DNA of 64,000 bases from Fragilariopsis cylindrus CCMP1102 (lineage: Eukaryota; Bacillariophyta; Bacillariophyceae; Bacillariales; Bacillariaceae). The translations under genes were made by a program, and so were the position numbers. Location: NCBI GenBank assembly GCA_900095095.1, contig FMBT01000397.1, positions 89,184 to 153,183 on the forward strand, given 5' to 3'. The notes beneath the pieces were generated by a model that searched no databases, was not told the origin of the DNA, and saw only the letters and a list, made by a program, of their open reading frames with translations. Below are positions 19,514-31,292 of this stretch, in pieces (position 1 is the stretch's first letter; every line of letters starts with the position of its first letter).

Positions 19514-19800
19514 TTATGTATCAAATGTTGGACTCATCTGATTAAAAAAAATATGGTATGCTGTATGACAATCAATTACTACATGGACTCCACCCACCTT
19601 TTTGATTGAATGACATAGCCAAAAATCAGATCCCTTCTCCATAGTGCACTGCTCACATACATACTTTGATGGATACGCTCTCGGTCTCTTAGCTGCAGAG
19701 TCCAAACCAGGGCATGTCTTGTACTTGCAATAAGAGAGTTTCTTATCTTCCACAACCACTGGGTACAGATATATGATTTCCTCCAGGCTGGTAGTTCTTT
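19514..19800 (-). pseudogene. Cysteine-rich transposase C-terminus remnant (PiggyBac-like, tentative)
   Basis: The open frame, read from about 19800, gives LEEIIYLYP...SYCKYKTCPG, then YVCEQCTMEKGSDFWLCHS and VVIDCHTAYHIFF before the stop. The CxxxxC...CxxC...CH...CH spacing resembles the zinc-binding C-terminus of PiggyBac-type transposases. No ATG precedes it in frame and no DDE domain is visible nearby, so it is at best a fragment. It could also be another zinc-finger domain. Confidence 0.35.
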
Positions 19801-20404
19801 AGACGTTTAAAAGTAACTTGTCAATAATGGAGAGCACGAGCAGTAATAGCAGACACTAGTGTTTGAGGTAATATCCTTGGTCGGGTTAGGTGTAGCTCCA
19901 TGCCCTCTCTTCCTCATTGGAGTACCTCTTTGAAGTAGTGAATGGGTCAGATTATGGATGCACTCTTTCAAGGGCATTACAACTTTGGTCGGATGGTGCT
20001 TCTTTAACCCAAGGTGGTATCTATATTGTCTTCTGTAGCAGGAAGAAATACTTCTTCCTCCTCTCTCTCCATCTAATTCTTCTTCCTCTCTCTCCATCTA
20101 ACTAACAAGAGTTGTCCATATATAGTATTATATAATACTTGTCTAGTTGTTAAATGGGGAGAAAAATCAACAATGTATCCCCTGGCAAGGACTGAAATCT
20201 TAATCCAGCTGCAAGCAAGTGCAATCTTTTCATTTCTACAAAAATTGTCTCTGATTCTATCATTAATGAATGTGCTATTTATGTTTGACTTTCATCTCAA
20301 CGACAGCACACTAACTACTACTATTTATTACCTGTAAATGCTGCACCAATTAGTGTTAGTTCTCTCATCCTGTTTCTTTAAATATCATTATCTTTTGTTC
20401 AGCA

Positions 20405-20882
20405 CATCAGTGGTAGATTTATATACTTTTGATAATGTTTCCTGTCTAGATGTCATAGCATAGTTAGATAGAGCGCAGTTGTATAAATAAAAGAGGATTA
20501 CAGCAGCTAGTATGTCCATAAATTAGAGCAGCATTGACAACAAGTAACAATCAACCAAGGCAACACATTATTTGATAGAGCGTGGCACAATGCAATGTAC
20601 CTGAGTTGAAAATATAAAGGAGAGAAAGTAAAGGAGTGGATTTACCCAGTAGATATGTGTGATACTTGCTGGTTGTCTCCAATTAATGCTACCACAATGA
20701 ATAGCATACTTCTCTGACTGGTTTTTGTAATATAGTATTTTATTCATTTATCATAAAGTACCAATAGCTAGTGGACTTTGATTCACACTATATTATTGTT
20801 TTCTAACCAATCTAAAGATTCAGCACCTTGAGTTCCTTAGACAACTTCTCCCTTTTTCCCTTGCCATTTCACAACTTGTGGG
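20405..20882 (+). repeat. ~480-bp dispersed repeat, left copy
   Basis: Matches the reverse complement of about 25397-25886 over its whole length, by eye roughly 85% identical with small indels. Shared landmarks are CAGCACCT-AGTTCCTTAGACA at one end and GATAATGTTTCCTGTC at the other. Homology stops sharply on both sides. Confidence 0.8.
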
Positions 20883-21504
20883 AAATTTAGTACCCAGTAA
20901 TAAAATCCTCCATCTCCCTCATTATTGGCCCATTCTGTTGTGTGCTTTTCCTCTTTTCCATTCCTGATGGATGGCTTTATTCTTAATAGATATTCTGAAG
21001 ACAATGGTATATAAGAAGCAATAGAAGGAACCTTTCTATTCAATTGGATGGCTCTGTGAAGGGAAGATGATGGAGCAATTGCAACACACATAAACCAATT
21101 TTTAAAACTATAACACCCCCGCCCCATTGCCTCTGCCTCTGCCTTTCTCTCTATATGAAAATCCTTTGTTGTTATCTTTTCCCAATCATGAGTGACGCAA
21201 GTAGTAGTAAATTCCTATAGCAATACTGTCCAAGTCTATTCTAGCTTGTATTCTACCTACTGTATGGTCAATGGTTTTTCAGCATGATTTGCTGTTAGTT
21301 AGGGAAGAAAGGCTTTCGGCGCTGAGCCCTGTGTAGCGTTTGCTGATACGACTAGCTTCAAGTGTTTACGTTGTTAAGTAACGGTCCGAGCGTTAATATA
21401 CGTGCGAGAGCAAAACATTTATGCATTTTTAATCCATACAAAAAAAATAAACAAAACCTTCTCACAAAAAGAGAACTACAGTACAACAAAACAAAAAAAA
21501 GACA

Positions 21505-22332
21505 ATGAATAATAACAGCATAAATACTGACTTGAACACAAATTCAAATTCGAATTCGACAGTGACTACTATCATGAATACTAATACCAATACCAATAAT
21601 AAGAATAATAACATCGTTGGTGTTACTGTTGCTGATTTCGAGAGTTGGAGTATCAATTTTAATAAACAACAACAGAACATTAAATTACAGTTGGAACATA
21701 CCATCAAACTCCAACAGAAACAATTGGAAATCCAAAAACATTCGATTATACGATTACAGATCGAACAACAGTTACGTCAACGTCAACGCTTACGTCAACG
21801 TCAACGAATGATGAGAGAAGAACGAGAGCGTCGTGCGACCCTCGTCTTACCGGAACCACCAACTAATAAAGAAGCAGCAACGAATAAGAAGAATAAGAAG
21901 AAGAAGATTGCGAAAGATTGGGGACCCTCTCTCAAAGCGACATCTGCCTTAGCTGCTGCTGCTACAACGATGACAGAACATCAAATGAAAGACTGGTCGT
22001 CCCTTAAAGTTGCTGAATTGAAAGAAGAATTGAATAAGCGAGGAATCAAGGCTGTGGGGAAGAAGGCAGATCTTGTCTTGTTATTGAAGAAAGATCATCA
22101 TTCCGTTGATAGCACTGAAAAACGGTACTCATCGAACAACAGGATGATCTCATCACAACCAGATACTACTACTGATACTCGTTCTTCTACTTCGTCGTCG
22201 TCGTCCATCATGTCGCCAATGTCGATTTCGAATCCATTGTACAATGATGATATTAAATCGATTGTTTTTTCACCACCAACGAGTGATAATCGTCATCGTC
22301 ATCGTCAAGTGACCGACGATCATCTCTTTTAG
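21505..22332 (+). CDS. SAP-domain protein
   Basis: 275 aa, single exon. The N-terminal 35 residues are N/T/S-rich repeats; residues ~50-110 are a Q/R/K-rich coiled coil (QQKQLEIQKHSIIRLQIEQQLRQRQRLR in part). A lysine run KKNKKKK near 130 may be a nuclear signal. The SAP motif lies at ~165-197: WSSLKVAELKEELNKRG followed by IKAVGKKADLVLLLKK. SAP modules bind AT-rich scaffold DNA and occur in chromatin and RNA-processing proteins. The C-terminus is S/T-rich. It sits between inverted repeat copies; no partner gene is evident. Confidence 0.75.
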   Translation: MNNNSINTDLNTNSNSNSTVTTIMNTNTNTNNKNNNIVGVTVADFESWSINFNKQQQNIKLQLEHTIKLQQKQLEIQKHSIIRLQIEQQLRQRQRLRQRQRMMREERERRATLVLPEPPTNKEAATNKKNKKKKIAKDWGPSLKATSALAAAATTMTEHQMKDWSSLKVAELKEELNKRGIKAVGKKADLVLLLKKDHHSVDSTEKRYSSNNRMISSQPDTTTDTRSSTSSSSSIMSPMSISNPLYNDDIKSIVFSPPTSDNRHRHRQVTDDHLF

Positions 22333-22927
22333 AGTGAATAAAGAGATGAGAGTGAAGAGTGAAGAGATAGATGATAGTACAGTAGATAATGTACGATGAG
22401 GAAAGATGATCGCAAGATAAAAGCGGGGAATACTAACTAGGATAAAGAGAAACAAAAAAAATGTAGGAATACTAAGTTCTCAAATGAATGATGACATTAT
22501 ATAAAAACTACTACTATAATAGCTAGAATGATCACCATCTAAAGTGGTACCCCTCGGGAGTTGTTACATGCGTTCGTGCGTTTGTTTGTGGCCATAGCAG
22601 TCCATCCTACCGGAACAGTAGAAATTAGATATTTATATTACTAGAATGAGAATCATCTACGATACGAGTATTCCCTAACCTATCAATAATAATACCATAT
22701 ACAGTACAATGAGTTATCTTTTCTTATATATATATTTCGTACTATTTAGTTTCTTTTACTTTCTATTCTATTCTGATGAGATATTATATGGTATGGTATG
22801 ATACCATTAATACTTCAAAGTATTTATTTGTTCACAAATTGCAATTTCCTGAAGGAAACCCGTGGCTATATTATTAATATGTTAATAACGATAGAGAGCA
22901 TCCAGCCTCTTTATTATCTATTATAAA
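22333..22927. other. Intergenic region between convergent genes
   Basis: 3' flanks of the SAP gene and the minus-strand gene at 22928. AT-rich; no gene or repeat family recognised. Confidence 0.5.
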
Positions 22928-23947
22928 TTAAGATAGAGAATCATGTAAATATATTTCAATTTCTTGACGATTTTCTAATGCAACTTGTTTGGCACGAATA
23001 CGACAATCCAGACTAATTTTACTATAGGCATTCGCAATGGCTTGATCGTCATATAGACAATGATAAGAGGAAGGATAGTATTCCGACGACGTTGACGATT
23101 GTGATTGTGACGAATTATTCCCGTATTCGTTACATTCGTAGTATTCGGAATCATATTCTTGATCTTCTTCTTGTCGTTCCTGTTCCAAAAAAACTTCCTG
23201 ATAACTTGCTAATTTATAAGATTGTTTCACTAATGATTCCATTTTCGACTGTAACAGGTATTCACGTTGTTTCATCAATTGAAATTCCTCATGTTGTAAA
23301 TAGGTCTTACATCTTTCTTGTGGAGTATAGTCCTGATGAGAAAGTGTATCCTTAATTTGAACATACGGATTGAACCGTACTCCATGATGATGATGCTTCT
23401 CACGACGACGTTTCGAGGTGAGGATGGAAGAGAAGCTTCTTGACGTAGTAGTATTATCATCATTATCATTATCATAGGAGGTTGTTGTAAACGAAAATGG
23501 ATGCTGCAAGTCGAAGCTGCACTCGGTACGCTTTTTGTAGATCGATTTATCCATCGTCGATGTAGGAGATGCAGTCTGCTTACGCTTACGACGATTACTA
23601 CCATCATCATCGTCATCGTCATCATCATTCTTCAAAATATGAAGGACCTTATCGATATTATCTTTTAATGATAACGATGATAATGATAATGATGAGGATG
23701 AGGATGACATACTTGTAGGAGTAGTTCGTGGAAGTTCTTCTTCTTGACCCTGCTTCTTCTTAACGACGACGACAATGGGTTGTGCAAGTGATAGTGATAG
23801 TGGCAATGGAGTGTAGGACTCATCGCTTTGCTGTCGAGCAAGAATTGGTGGAGGTGGAGGTGGAGGTGGAGGTGGATGATTAATATGTACAACAGCAGTG
23901 GCGTCTTTATTTTTGAAAGTGGAAGTGGAAGTATCAATATTCATCAT
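22928..23947 (-). CDS. Low-complexity protein with a diatom-type VxFxPxVxI/DY-E motif
   Basis: 339 aa, single exon, starting ATG ATG at 23947. The N-terminus has a run of ten prolines and S-rich stretches; D-runs and a KRKQ basic patch follow. The conserved core GVRFNPYVQIKDTL and SHQDYTPQERCKTYLQHEEF (residues ~185-220) is of the kind I recall from many unnamed diatom proteins, and the C-terminal AIANAYSKISLDCRIRAKQVA also fits that family. The gene at the left edge (1-1671) carries a related core. Function unknown; the lack of any membrane segment or signal peptide suggests a soluble intracellular protein. Confidence 0.65.
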   Translation of the reverse strand: MMNIDTSTSTFKNKDATAVVHINHPPPPPPPPPPILARQQSDESYTPLPLSLSLAQPIVVVVKKKQGQEEELPRTTPTSMSSSSSSLSLSSLSLKDNIDKVLHILKNDDDDDDDDGSNRRKRKQTASPTSTMDKSIYKKRTECSFDLQHPFSFTTTSYDNDNDDNTTTSRSFSSILTSKRRREKHHHHGVRFNPYVQIKDTLSHQDYTPQERCKTYLQHEEFQLMKQREYLLQSKMESLVKQSYKLASYQEVFLEQERQEEDQEYDSEYYECNEYGNNSSQSQSSTSSEYYPSSYHCLYDDQAIANAYSKISLDCRIRAKQVALENRQEIEIYLHDSLS

Positions 23948-24640
23948 GATGTATAATATGATATGATGTGGTGTGATGTGATGGAAGGCAAGTGAGTAAG
24001 TATAAAACTTCTACTTGTGTGTGTACGTTTTTGTTTTTGTGTTGCTTTTTAAAAAGATGAAATTGAATGAATATCGAAAATAATGAGATGAAAAATCATG
24101 TATGGTTTTTTACTTCAAGTATGTTACAAGTAGTATCAATGTCGATTTACTGTGGTGTATGCCGATAGTAAGATTTTTCATTTGGCGGGGACTTAACGTT
24201 TGAATTTGACTTGACTACATTACAGCCCTTTAATCGTAGGGCTGTTATGTTTTGTTGTGTGACTGACTTCAACAACGTGCCTTTTACCGTTAGATCTTGC
24301 ATAATTTTTCTTTTACAAAATTCGCTAAAAACCAAGAAGAAACCTGACTTCAAGTTGTGAATGATGACCAACGAAAAAAGAATGAAGATTTGCTGCTGCT
24401 ACTGTAAGTAATGCATGCAACTTCATACATTACAACAAGCTGACTGCTAACTTGACTTAGACCTAGTGATTACTATGTACTTCTACCTAGCTGGGTGTAT
24501 ACAGTATCTGAGATTTTAGAATAGAAACTACGCTGTGTAAAAGTAAGTAGTAGTAGTAGCAGTAGTATGTTGCTGTTGTTATTTCATTTTCTTGTTGTGG
24601 TTTCATGATGCACTTCAGCTCACACCATTCCAAAACATCC

Positions 24641-24674
<34 letters not shown>

Positions 24675-26270
24675 TGTTGAGAAAAGATGTTATAATGTTG
24701 ATGATGCGTGTGATGTCTTCTAGATGAATTTCTTACATCTAGATGATGATAAATTCCCTTTTATTTTCACTGTATCAGTAGTATGCCAACTCTACCTGTG
24801 CTTTTAATTTTTGCCTTATAACTTTACAAAGGACAAAGGCTTAATACCTCAAGTGACTGGTACTAATATTAAATTAATATTCACAATAATAATAAGGGAA
24901 GATTATTATCCAGCACAGTGCAGTTTGTAGATGATACTGATCTCCTTTCTAGCAGTAGTTAGTATTTTGAATTGAAGCAAACAAAGAAGCAAGCAAGTAG
25001 AGCCACAGTATTATTATTACTTCTCTTATTGTTAATTCACATACCACTAAAATTACTAGGAAGAAAACTAAAAGTATTAGTATTGAATTGCTCCCGCGTG
25101 TCAATTCCCCATAACTGGAAGTAGAAATGCCAGTACTATCCCAACAAGGAGGACCTGAGCATAAGTGTAAGTAAAGTATGCAAACACTTGGGAAGACCGC
25201 ACCGGTAAAAAAATTCAGATATACATAGCTCTAGATTGAATGATATTCAAAGAGATACTAATGCATGCATAACAATATATATTCAATTACAGATATGGCA
25301 TTCCATTCAAAGGACAGTTGCTAATGCAAACACTCAACACTCAACTATTCAATAATGGCAAAGCATTGAATGAATATCAACCAACAATACACAAACTCAC
25401 AAGTTGTCAAATGACAGGGGGAAAAAGGGAGAAGTTGTCTAAGGAACTTGAGGTGCTGAAGTTTTAGATTGTGTAGAAAACAATTATATAGTGTGGATCA
25501 AAGTCCACTAGCTATTGGTACTTTATGATAGATGAAAAAAATACTATACTACAAAAACCAGTCAGAGAAGTAGTAGTATGCTATTCATTGTGGTAGCATT
25601 AATTGGAGACAACCAGCAAGTATCACACATATCTACTGGATAAACCCACTTCTTTACTTTCTCTCCTCTAACATTATTTTGGTATATATATTTTAAACTC
25701 AAGTACATCGCATTGTGCTGCGCTCTATTAAACAATATTTTGCCTGGTTTGATTGTTGCTTGTTGTCAATGCTGCTCTAATTTTTATGGACATACTAGCT
25801 GCTGTGATACTCTTACAACTGCACTCTATCTAACTATGCTATAACATCCAGACAGGAAACATTATCAAAAATATATCTACCACTCACTGCAACAGAGGAT
25901 GGAATTCTTCTGGAATTAAGATAAAAATTTGTACATCTTGCTATTTTTGGAAATTGACATTGCCTTGGCGCTGATGTTGTTTCTATACAATATTTCTTGG
26001 ACAGCCAACCTCATTGCACCCCTAAATAGGAAACATTCCTACATAATTATCACAGTAGCAAAAGGATGTGACAGACATATATCCCATATAAAAATAGATC
26101 CCCGCCAGACTTCAGTGCCACTAATGTTCAATCTATGTTCAGTCATGAGTTGTTTCACCACCAACAACAATCAACCATATGACCAAGACTATTCATGGTC
26201 CTATTGGTAACCTGTCTGTACAATTTGTGTTTGACACAGTAGTTTACCCACGCAACGACAACCTGATAAA

Positions 26271-26303
<33 letters not shown>

Positions 26304-27162
26304 GCACACGTACACATACACATATACATGTCAGTCAAATGTGATTGTTTAGTTGTTTAGTTGACCCAAAACAATCTCCAATGAATCAATCAATTGATCA
26401 ATCAATCATAAATGATCACACATCAAACAAGAAGAGCAAGCTAAGGGAAAAGAAACACAGATATCAGATCTTTGAGTGTAAGGGTTGTCCCTCTCTTCTT
26501 CTTCTTCTTCCTCTTCTTTTTTGTTGTTGTCTCCTGGCTGGATTATATATACATACATGGTTGGTGGAGATTCCATACCATTCCATCCCATCCCATCCCA
26601 TCCCATTGACAATCAATCAAGAAGGAGGATTAAATCAAATCAAAATCAATGATTATTATTATTTGATGGTAGTCATTCATTCTGTTCTACAATGCGATAA
26701 GTGTGTTTCGAAGCTTCAACATTCAAAATGACTTTTGACGACACACGTACTGTAAAGTGCTTGAGAGCGGTACTACAGAACGTGTACAGTATTTGAGCAA
26801 TCGTCGCTACGCTGTGTTTATTATTTTTGTGCTCATTTATTTTATCAATTTACTACGTGTACTGCTGTACGGTAGTTTATTTTTTCGCGTACAATAAAAA
26901 ATGGATTTCAATCCATCGTGGTGCATGCGTGCGATCGTCGTTGCTTTGTTGGATTTTATTTTTTGAATTACTTTTTGTTTGTTTGTTTTTGTTTACTACG
27001 GCCACATGAATGATAATCAATCCATTATTCATTGTTTTAATATCTCTTTTTAAAAAGTAAAACAACACTCAATCAACGTACCCTACTACAATACAAATAT
27101 CAATCATTTCTGTCCACAACAACAACAATTAAAAGACACAATAACACATTCTTCGTCTCATC
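23948..27162. other. Repeat-rich intergenic region
   Basis: Holds the right copy of the inverted ~480-bp repeat (25397-25886), a (TA)n tract (about 24643-24673) and an (AC)n tract (26273-26301). ORFs at 24147-24371, 25929-26210 and 26345-26731 have no recognisable domain and are not called. No gene seen in 3.2 kb. Confidence 0.5.
25397..25886 (-). repeat. ~480-bp dispersed repeat, right copy (inverted)
   Basis: Reverse-complement partner of 20405-20882. The pair encloses ~4.5 kb with two genes. Confidence 0.8.
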
Positions 27163-30100
27163 ATGATGTCTGCTGCTCAGAATTTGTTTCAAGCGGTGAG
27201 TAGATCCTTCACTAATAATGAAAATAGTAACAATAACAGTAACAGTAACAATAACGATGGCAACAATGGTAGTAATAATGACGATACTAATGGGGAAGAC
27301 TACAATGATATCATCATGACAACAAACAACAACGAAGAAGAAGAAGAACACCCATATCTATCTTTATACGGGATGATCCTACCACCACAAACACAAACAC
27401 AAACTCTGTATGGCGAAACAACAACTCCCGTCATCACTACAATAACAGAAGAAGAAGAAGAAGAACACCCATATCTATCTTTATACGGGATGATTCTACC
27501 ACTACAACCACAACCACAACCACAAACTTTGTATGGCGGCGAAACAACTACTCCCGTCATCACCTCGATTACTGATCCGTCTGGTAATAACAGTCTACCA
27601 TCGGCGCCTCAGCAGCAGCAGCAGCAGCAGCAGCAAAACGTTAAGGCTGATAGTAATAGTAGTGGTAATAATAATAGTAATAATAACAACAATACAGGTC
27701 TTTCTTTGTTACTGAAGGGATATGGAACATCATCTGATGACGAAGATGAAAATGACGATGAAGAGAAAGAAAATATCAACAGTAACGACGACGATGACGA
27801 TGACGACGATAATCATCATCATAACAACCCCGCCCTTCTTGATGATATTGGCGACACTACTACCACCAATCGAAAAATCAAGATCGGATCACGTGTTGGT
27901 ATATATTGGAAGGATGATAAATGTTATTATCCATGCACTATTATCGAAAAACGTTCTTATAATGTCAATAATAATAATACCTCCAACATCAGAAGTAGTA
28001 TAACAGAAGAACATTTTGTACGATACGATGATGGTGAAAGTGAATGGACTGATATATCAACTGAAAAATTACGTTGGTTATTAGATGAGGGTGCAGCCGG
28101 TGAGGGGGCCTTTGAGGGCGAAGATGAGGGTGAGGCCGACGACGATGATGATTATGATGACGATGACGACGACTATGATGACCCTTCATGTAATCATTAT
28201 CGTAGTAATAAAGATGAAAATGAGGATAAACATGAAGATAAACATGAAGATAAACATGAAGATGAAAATGAAGATGAAAATGAAGATGAAGATGAAAATG
28301 AAGATGAAAATGAAAACGATGACGACGATACTATTATTGAGAAGGATAATAGAGACGAGATGAAGATCAACATCGAAAAGGAATGGATATCGATCCGTTC
28401 AGAAATTAGGGCTTCCATCGGTAAACGTAATGCCAATAAGAACAAGAACAAGAGCGAGAGCGAGAGCAAGAACAAGAGAAACATTGGTAGTAATAATGAT
28501 GATGATGGCGATAATGATTATGATAGTAAAAGCGATGATGACGACGACGATGCTGATCGTAACGTCCGAAGCGGAAAGCAACAACCAAAGGGATACCGCA
28601 AAACACCGGCAGGAACTTTTAAGGCGCAGATAGAATTTAAAGGAAAGACTAGAAATATTGGTACATTCAAATATGAACGTGATGCCGCTTGGGCGTATAA
28701 AACAGCTAGGAGAAGAATTCAACAACTAGTAGACGATTATGAGAGAAAAAGACTACAAGGTAGTGACACTAGTAAAAGTCAATGTAGTAGAAAATACGAC
28801 GACGACAATGCTTACATTGTGGAAGATTATAGCGACGAGATCAAAATCAAAATCGATAAGGAATGGATATCGATCCGTTCAGAAATTAGGGCTTCTGTCA
28901 GCAGAGCCAGTAAGAACAAGAACAAGAGAAACAGTGGTAATAATAATGATAATGATTATGATAGTAAAGGCGATGATGACGATGACAACAATGATAACGT
29001 CCTAAGCCAAAAAACACAACCAAAGGGATACCGCAAAACAACGGGAGGAAACTTTAATGCGCAGATATGGTTTAAAGGCAAGAAAAGAAGTATTGGTACA
29101 TTCAAATATGAACATGATGCCGCTTTGGCGTATAAAATAGCGAAAAGAAAAGTCCAAGCTCAACCAATATTACAACGTAGTGATAAGGAATGGAAAGTGA
29201 TCCAATCCGAAGTTAAAGCTATCATTGAAAATCAAAACGCTGTCGATAATTGTAATGATAACGATAGCGATGATTATGCTGATGACAACAACGACGGTGT
29301 CCTGGGCCGAAGACAACCAAAGGGATACCGCGAAACACGGTCAGGAACTTTTGAGGCACAGCTGAGATTTAAAGGCAGGAATAGATCTATTGCTACATTC
29401 AAATATGAACGTGATGCCGCTTTGGCGTATAAAATAGCGAAAAGGAAAGTTCAAGCTCTACAACAACAATTGTTACCATCATCGTCATCGACATCGTCAT
29501 TGTCATCGTCATTGTCATCGTCATCGTCTTCTAACAACAAAAATAACAATAACAACAACAACAGGTCAAGGGAAAAGCGACAGCGACGAAGCACATCATT
29601 ATCATCATCATCATCATCGTCGTCGTCGTCGTCGTCTTCCTCTGATAAGAAGAATAATAAGGAAGAGAGTATTAATTCTGATTCTGATTCAAATTCAAAT
29701 TCAAATTCAAATTCAAATTCAAATTCAACTACTTCCGATGAAGCAACGGAGATGATGACGAATAAAGTGATGGCAATAATTGATTCACCGTCGCCGATCA
29801 GAAAGAGAAAATCAAAAAAAGCATCGTCGTGCAATGATAGTATTATCGTTCCCACCACTGCGCTAGCTCTACCGAAAAAGAAGAAAGCAAAGAAAACAGT
29901 CGTTTCCCATAAACTCTTGGTGTTGGACTCTTCTTCGACTGCTTCTTCGACTGCTTCTGCTTCTGCTTCTGCTTCTGCTTCTGCTTCTACTTATACAAGT
30001 GCTGCAAGTGCTGCAAGTGCTGCAAGTGCTACCAGCCTAACCCAAGGCTACATTCTGAACGACTTTCTTCGTCGAGGAAATAAGAACTTGATATCAGTTG

Positions 30101-30693
30101 CAACAGCAACGCCGACACCAACCCAAACACCAATCCAAGCCGACAATACCATAACCGACTCAAATCATTATTGGTATCATCCCATCGATCCAAAAGAAGA
30201 ATTAATTTTGGACAAGATCGAGATTGAAATCGCATTGCTTGCGGAGGAAAATGTTTATTGCAACCGCCCTGATCAGTCAAAAATAAATAGTATCGATTGG
30301 ATCTTTGTTTATGAGTATGCGTCCCCATCGCTGAAGATAGAACTCCTCAAATACAGCGACAACAATAGTAATAATAATGATAACAACAACAGGAGTGATA
30401 ACTGTCATGGTCAGAAGAAAACGGCGTTATTGAAGGATAAGGATAGAGATGATACCTTGGTCAAATTGCTACAACGCAATAGCAATGATGGCGGTGGTGG
30501 TAATAGTGGTAATAGTGGCATGTCATTGGCAGTGAAACTATTACGATTTAGTACCATTCGACGAGACATACGACGTAAATTATTACTCAAGAACAACCAG
30601 ATTCGACCAAGGATGGCATCAATCGTAGCTAAAAGGAGAAAAGAAACCCATCCATTACGTTTGTTATTGATGTCAAAGAAGAAGAAAAGGTGA
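27163..30693 (+). CDS. Large protein with a Tudor-like domain and three AP2-like domains
   Basis: 1,176 aa, single exon, ATG ATG start. A ~40-residue segment (EEHPYLSLYGMILP...TTTPVITTIT) is tandemly duplicated near residues 60-135. Residues ~237-307 (IKIGSRVGIYWKDDKCYYPCTI...VRYDDGESEWTDI) resemble a Tudor/Agenet fold. Three modules follow, each a helix (KEWISIRSEIRAS, or a variant), an acidic linker, then an AP2-like domain. These begin near residues 471, 618 and 716 with QPKGYRKT, and end in IGTFKYERDAAWAYK-type sequence. AP2 domains bind DNA in plant and algal transcription factors. S-, DS- and AS-repeat tracts and KKKKAKK-type basic patches fill the C-terminal half. It is probably nuclear. 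No function is known to me for this arrangement. Confidence 0.75.
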   Translation: MMSAAQNLFQAVSRSFTNNENSNNNSNSNNNDGNNGSNNDDTNGEDYNDIIMTTNNNEEEEEHPYLSLYGMILPPQTQTQTLYGETTTPVITTITEEEEEEHPYLSLYGMILPLQPQPQPQTLYGGETTTPVITSITDPSGNNSLPSAPQQQQQQQQQNVKADSNSSGNNNSNNNNNTGLSLLLKGYGTSSDDEDENDDEEKENINSNDDDDDDDDNHHHNNPALLDDIGDTTTTNRKIKIGSRVGIYWKDDKCYYPCTIIEKRSYNVNNNNTSNIRSSITEEHFVRYDDGESEWTDISTEKLRWLLDEGAAGEGAFEGEDEGEADDDDDYDDDDDDYDDPSCNHYRSNKDENEDKHEDKHEDKHEDENEDENEDEDENEDENENDDDDTIIEKDNRDEMKINIEKEWISIRSEIRASIGKRNANKNKNKSESESKNKRNIGSNNDDDGDNDYDSKSDDDDDDADRNVRSGKQQPKGYRKTPAGTFKAQIEFKGKTRNIGTFKYERDAAWAYKTARRRIQQLVDDYERKRLQGSDTSKSQCSRKYDDDNAYIVEDYSDEIKIKIDKEWISIRSEIRASVSRASKNKNKRNSGNNNDNDYDSKGDDDDDNNDNVLSQKTQPKGYRKTTGGNFNAQIWFKGKKRSIGTFKYEHDAALAYKIAKRKVQAQPILQRSDKEWKVIQSEVKAIIENQNAVDNCNDNDSDDYADDNNDGVLGRRQPKGYRETRSGTFEAQLRFKGRNRSIATFKYERDAALAYKIAKRKVQALQQQLLPSSSSTSSLSSSLSSSSSSNNKNNNNNNNRSREKRQRRSTSLSSSSSSSSSSSSSSDKKNNKEESINSDSDSNSNSNSNSNSNSTTSDEATEMMTNKVMAIIDSPSPIRKRKSKKASSCNDSIIVPTTALALPKKKKAKKTVVSHKLLVLDSSSTASSTASASASASASASTYTSAASAASAASATSLTQGYILNDFLRRGNKNLISVATATPTPTQTPIQADNTITDSNHYWYHPIDPKEELILDKIEIEIALLAEENVYCNRPDQSKINSIDWIFVYEYASPSLKIELLKYSDNNSNNNDNNNRSDNCHGQKKTALLKDKDRDDTLVKLLQRNSNDGGGGNSGNSGMSLAVKLLRFSTIRRDIRRKLLLKNNQIRPRMASIVAKRRKETHPLRLLLMSKKKKR

Positions 30694-31292
30694 AACACAA
30701 TATGTTAATGGCAGCGGTAGCAGCAGCAGCAGCAGGAGAAATGGAGGAACTGAACGAATCATTCTGTTGTTGAACTAGTTTTAACAAATTGCTATGGCAA
30801 AGAGTAACAAACATTGTTGAGAAAAAAAATATATACATACGTGGCAGTCCGTTTCTCGTAACAAAAACAAATACGACTCCTCATACTATGAATATTTCGA
30901 TAATTTAATGTAAAAAGTACTATTTAAGAAATATTTGACCTTATATTAAATTTTTCCTTGTTTGCGTAGTAGTACAATAGAGAGATTTAAGCTATTCGAA
31001 CTCGAAGCCAAACGAATCTGTCTTCCTCTAACGATAGCAGCAGAGCGTTAATTCCAGACTTTTTTGTTTTTTCCTGTTCGAGAATTCCATTTTTGTTTTG
31101 ATTTCGTTTTTTTTGAGTCAAATAATCGAAATACGCTACCCCGGGCAGCATCTATACAGTGCGGACTGGACAATTGATGAAACTGTACGTACGTGTGAAG
31201 TATGTGAAACTGCAGTCTTAATAATAGACATCCGTCACAATCATGATAGTACAACCTTTACTAGAATTATGGCATCGTATTGTCCTCGTCGT
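30694..31292. other. Intergenic region between convergent genes
   Basis: AT-rich, no coding signal beyond short compositional ORFs. Confidence 0.4.

Larger units (their letters stand above)
19253..21504. other. Repeat-rich intergenic region
   Basis: Contains a transposase-like remnant (19514-19800), an ORF at 19807-20097 without recognisable domain, and the left copy of a ~480-bp inverted repeat (20405-20882). ORF 20837-21127 overlaps the repeat. No intact gene seen. Confidence 0.5.

Noticed and set aside
25929-26210. 93-codon ORF next to the inverted repeat
   Set aside because: Hydrophobic then mixed sequence without a family I recognise; no partner in the left repeat copy.
28085-28363. 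KMKMKM-rich ORF
   Set aside because: Shadow frame of the acidic GATGAA repeats in the AP2 protein gene.
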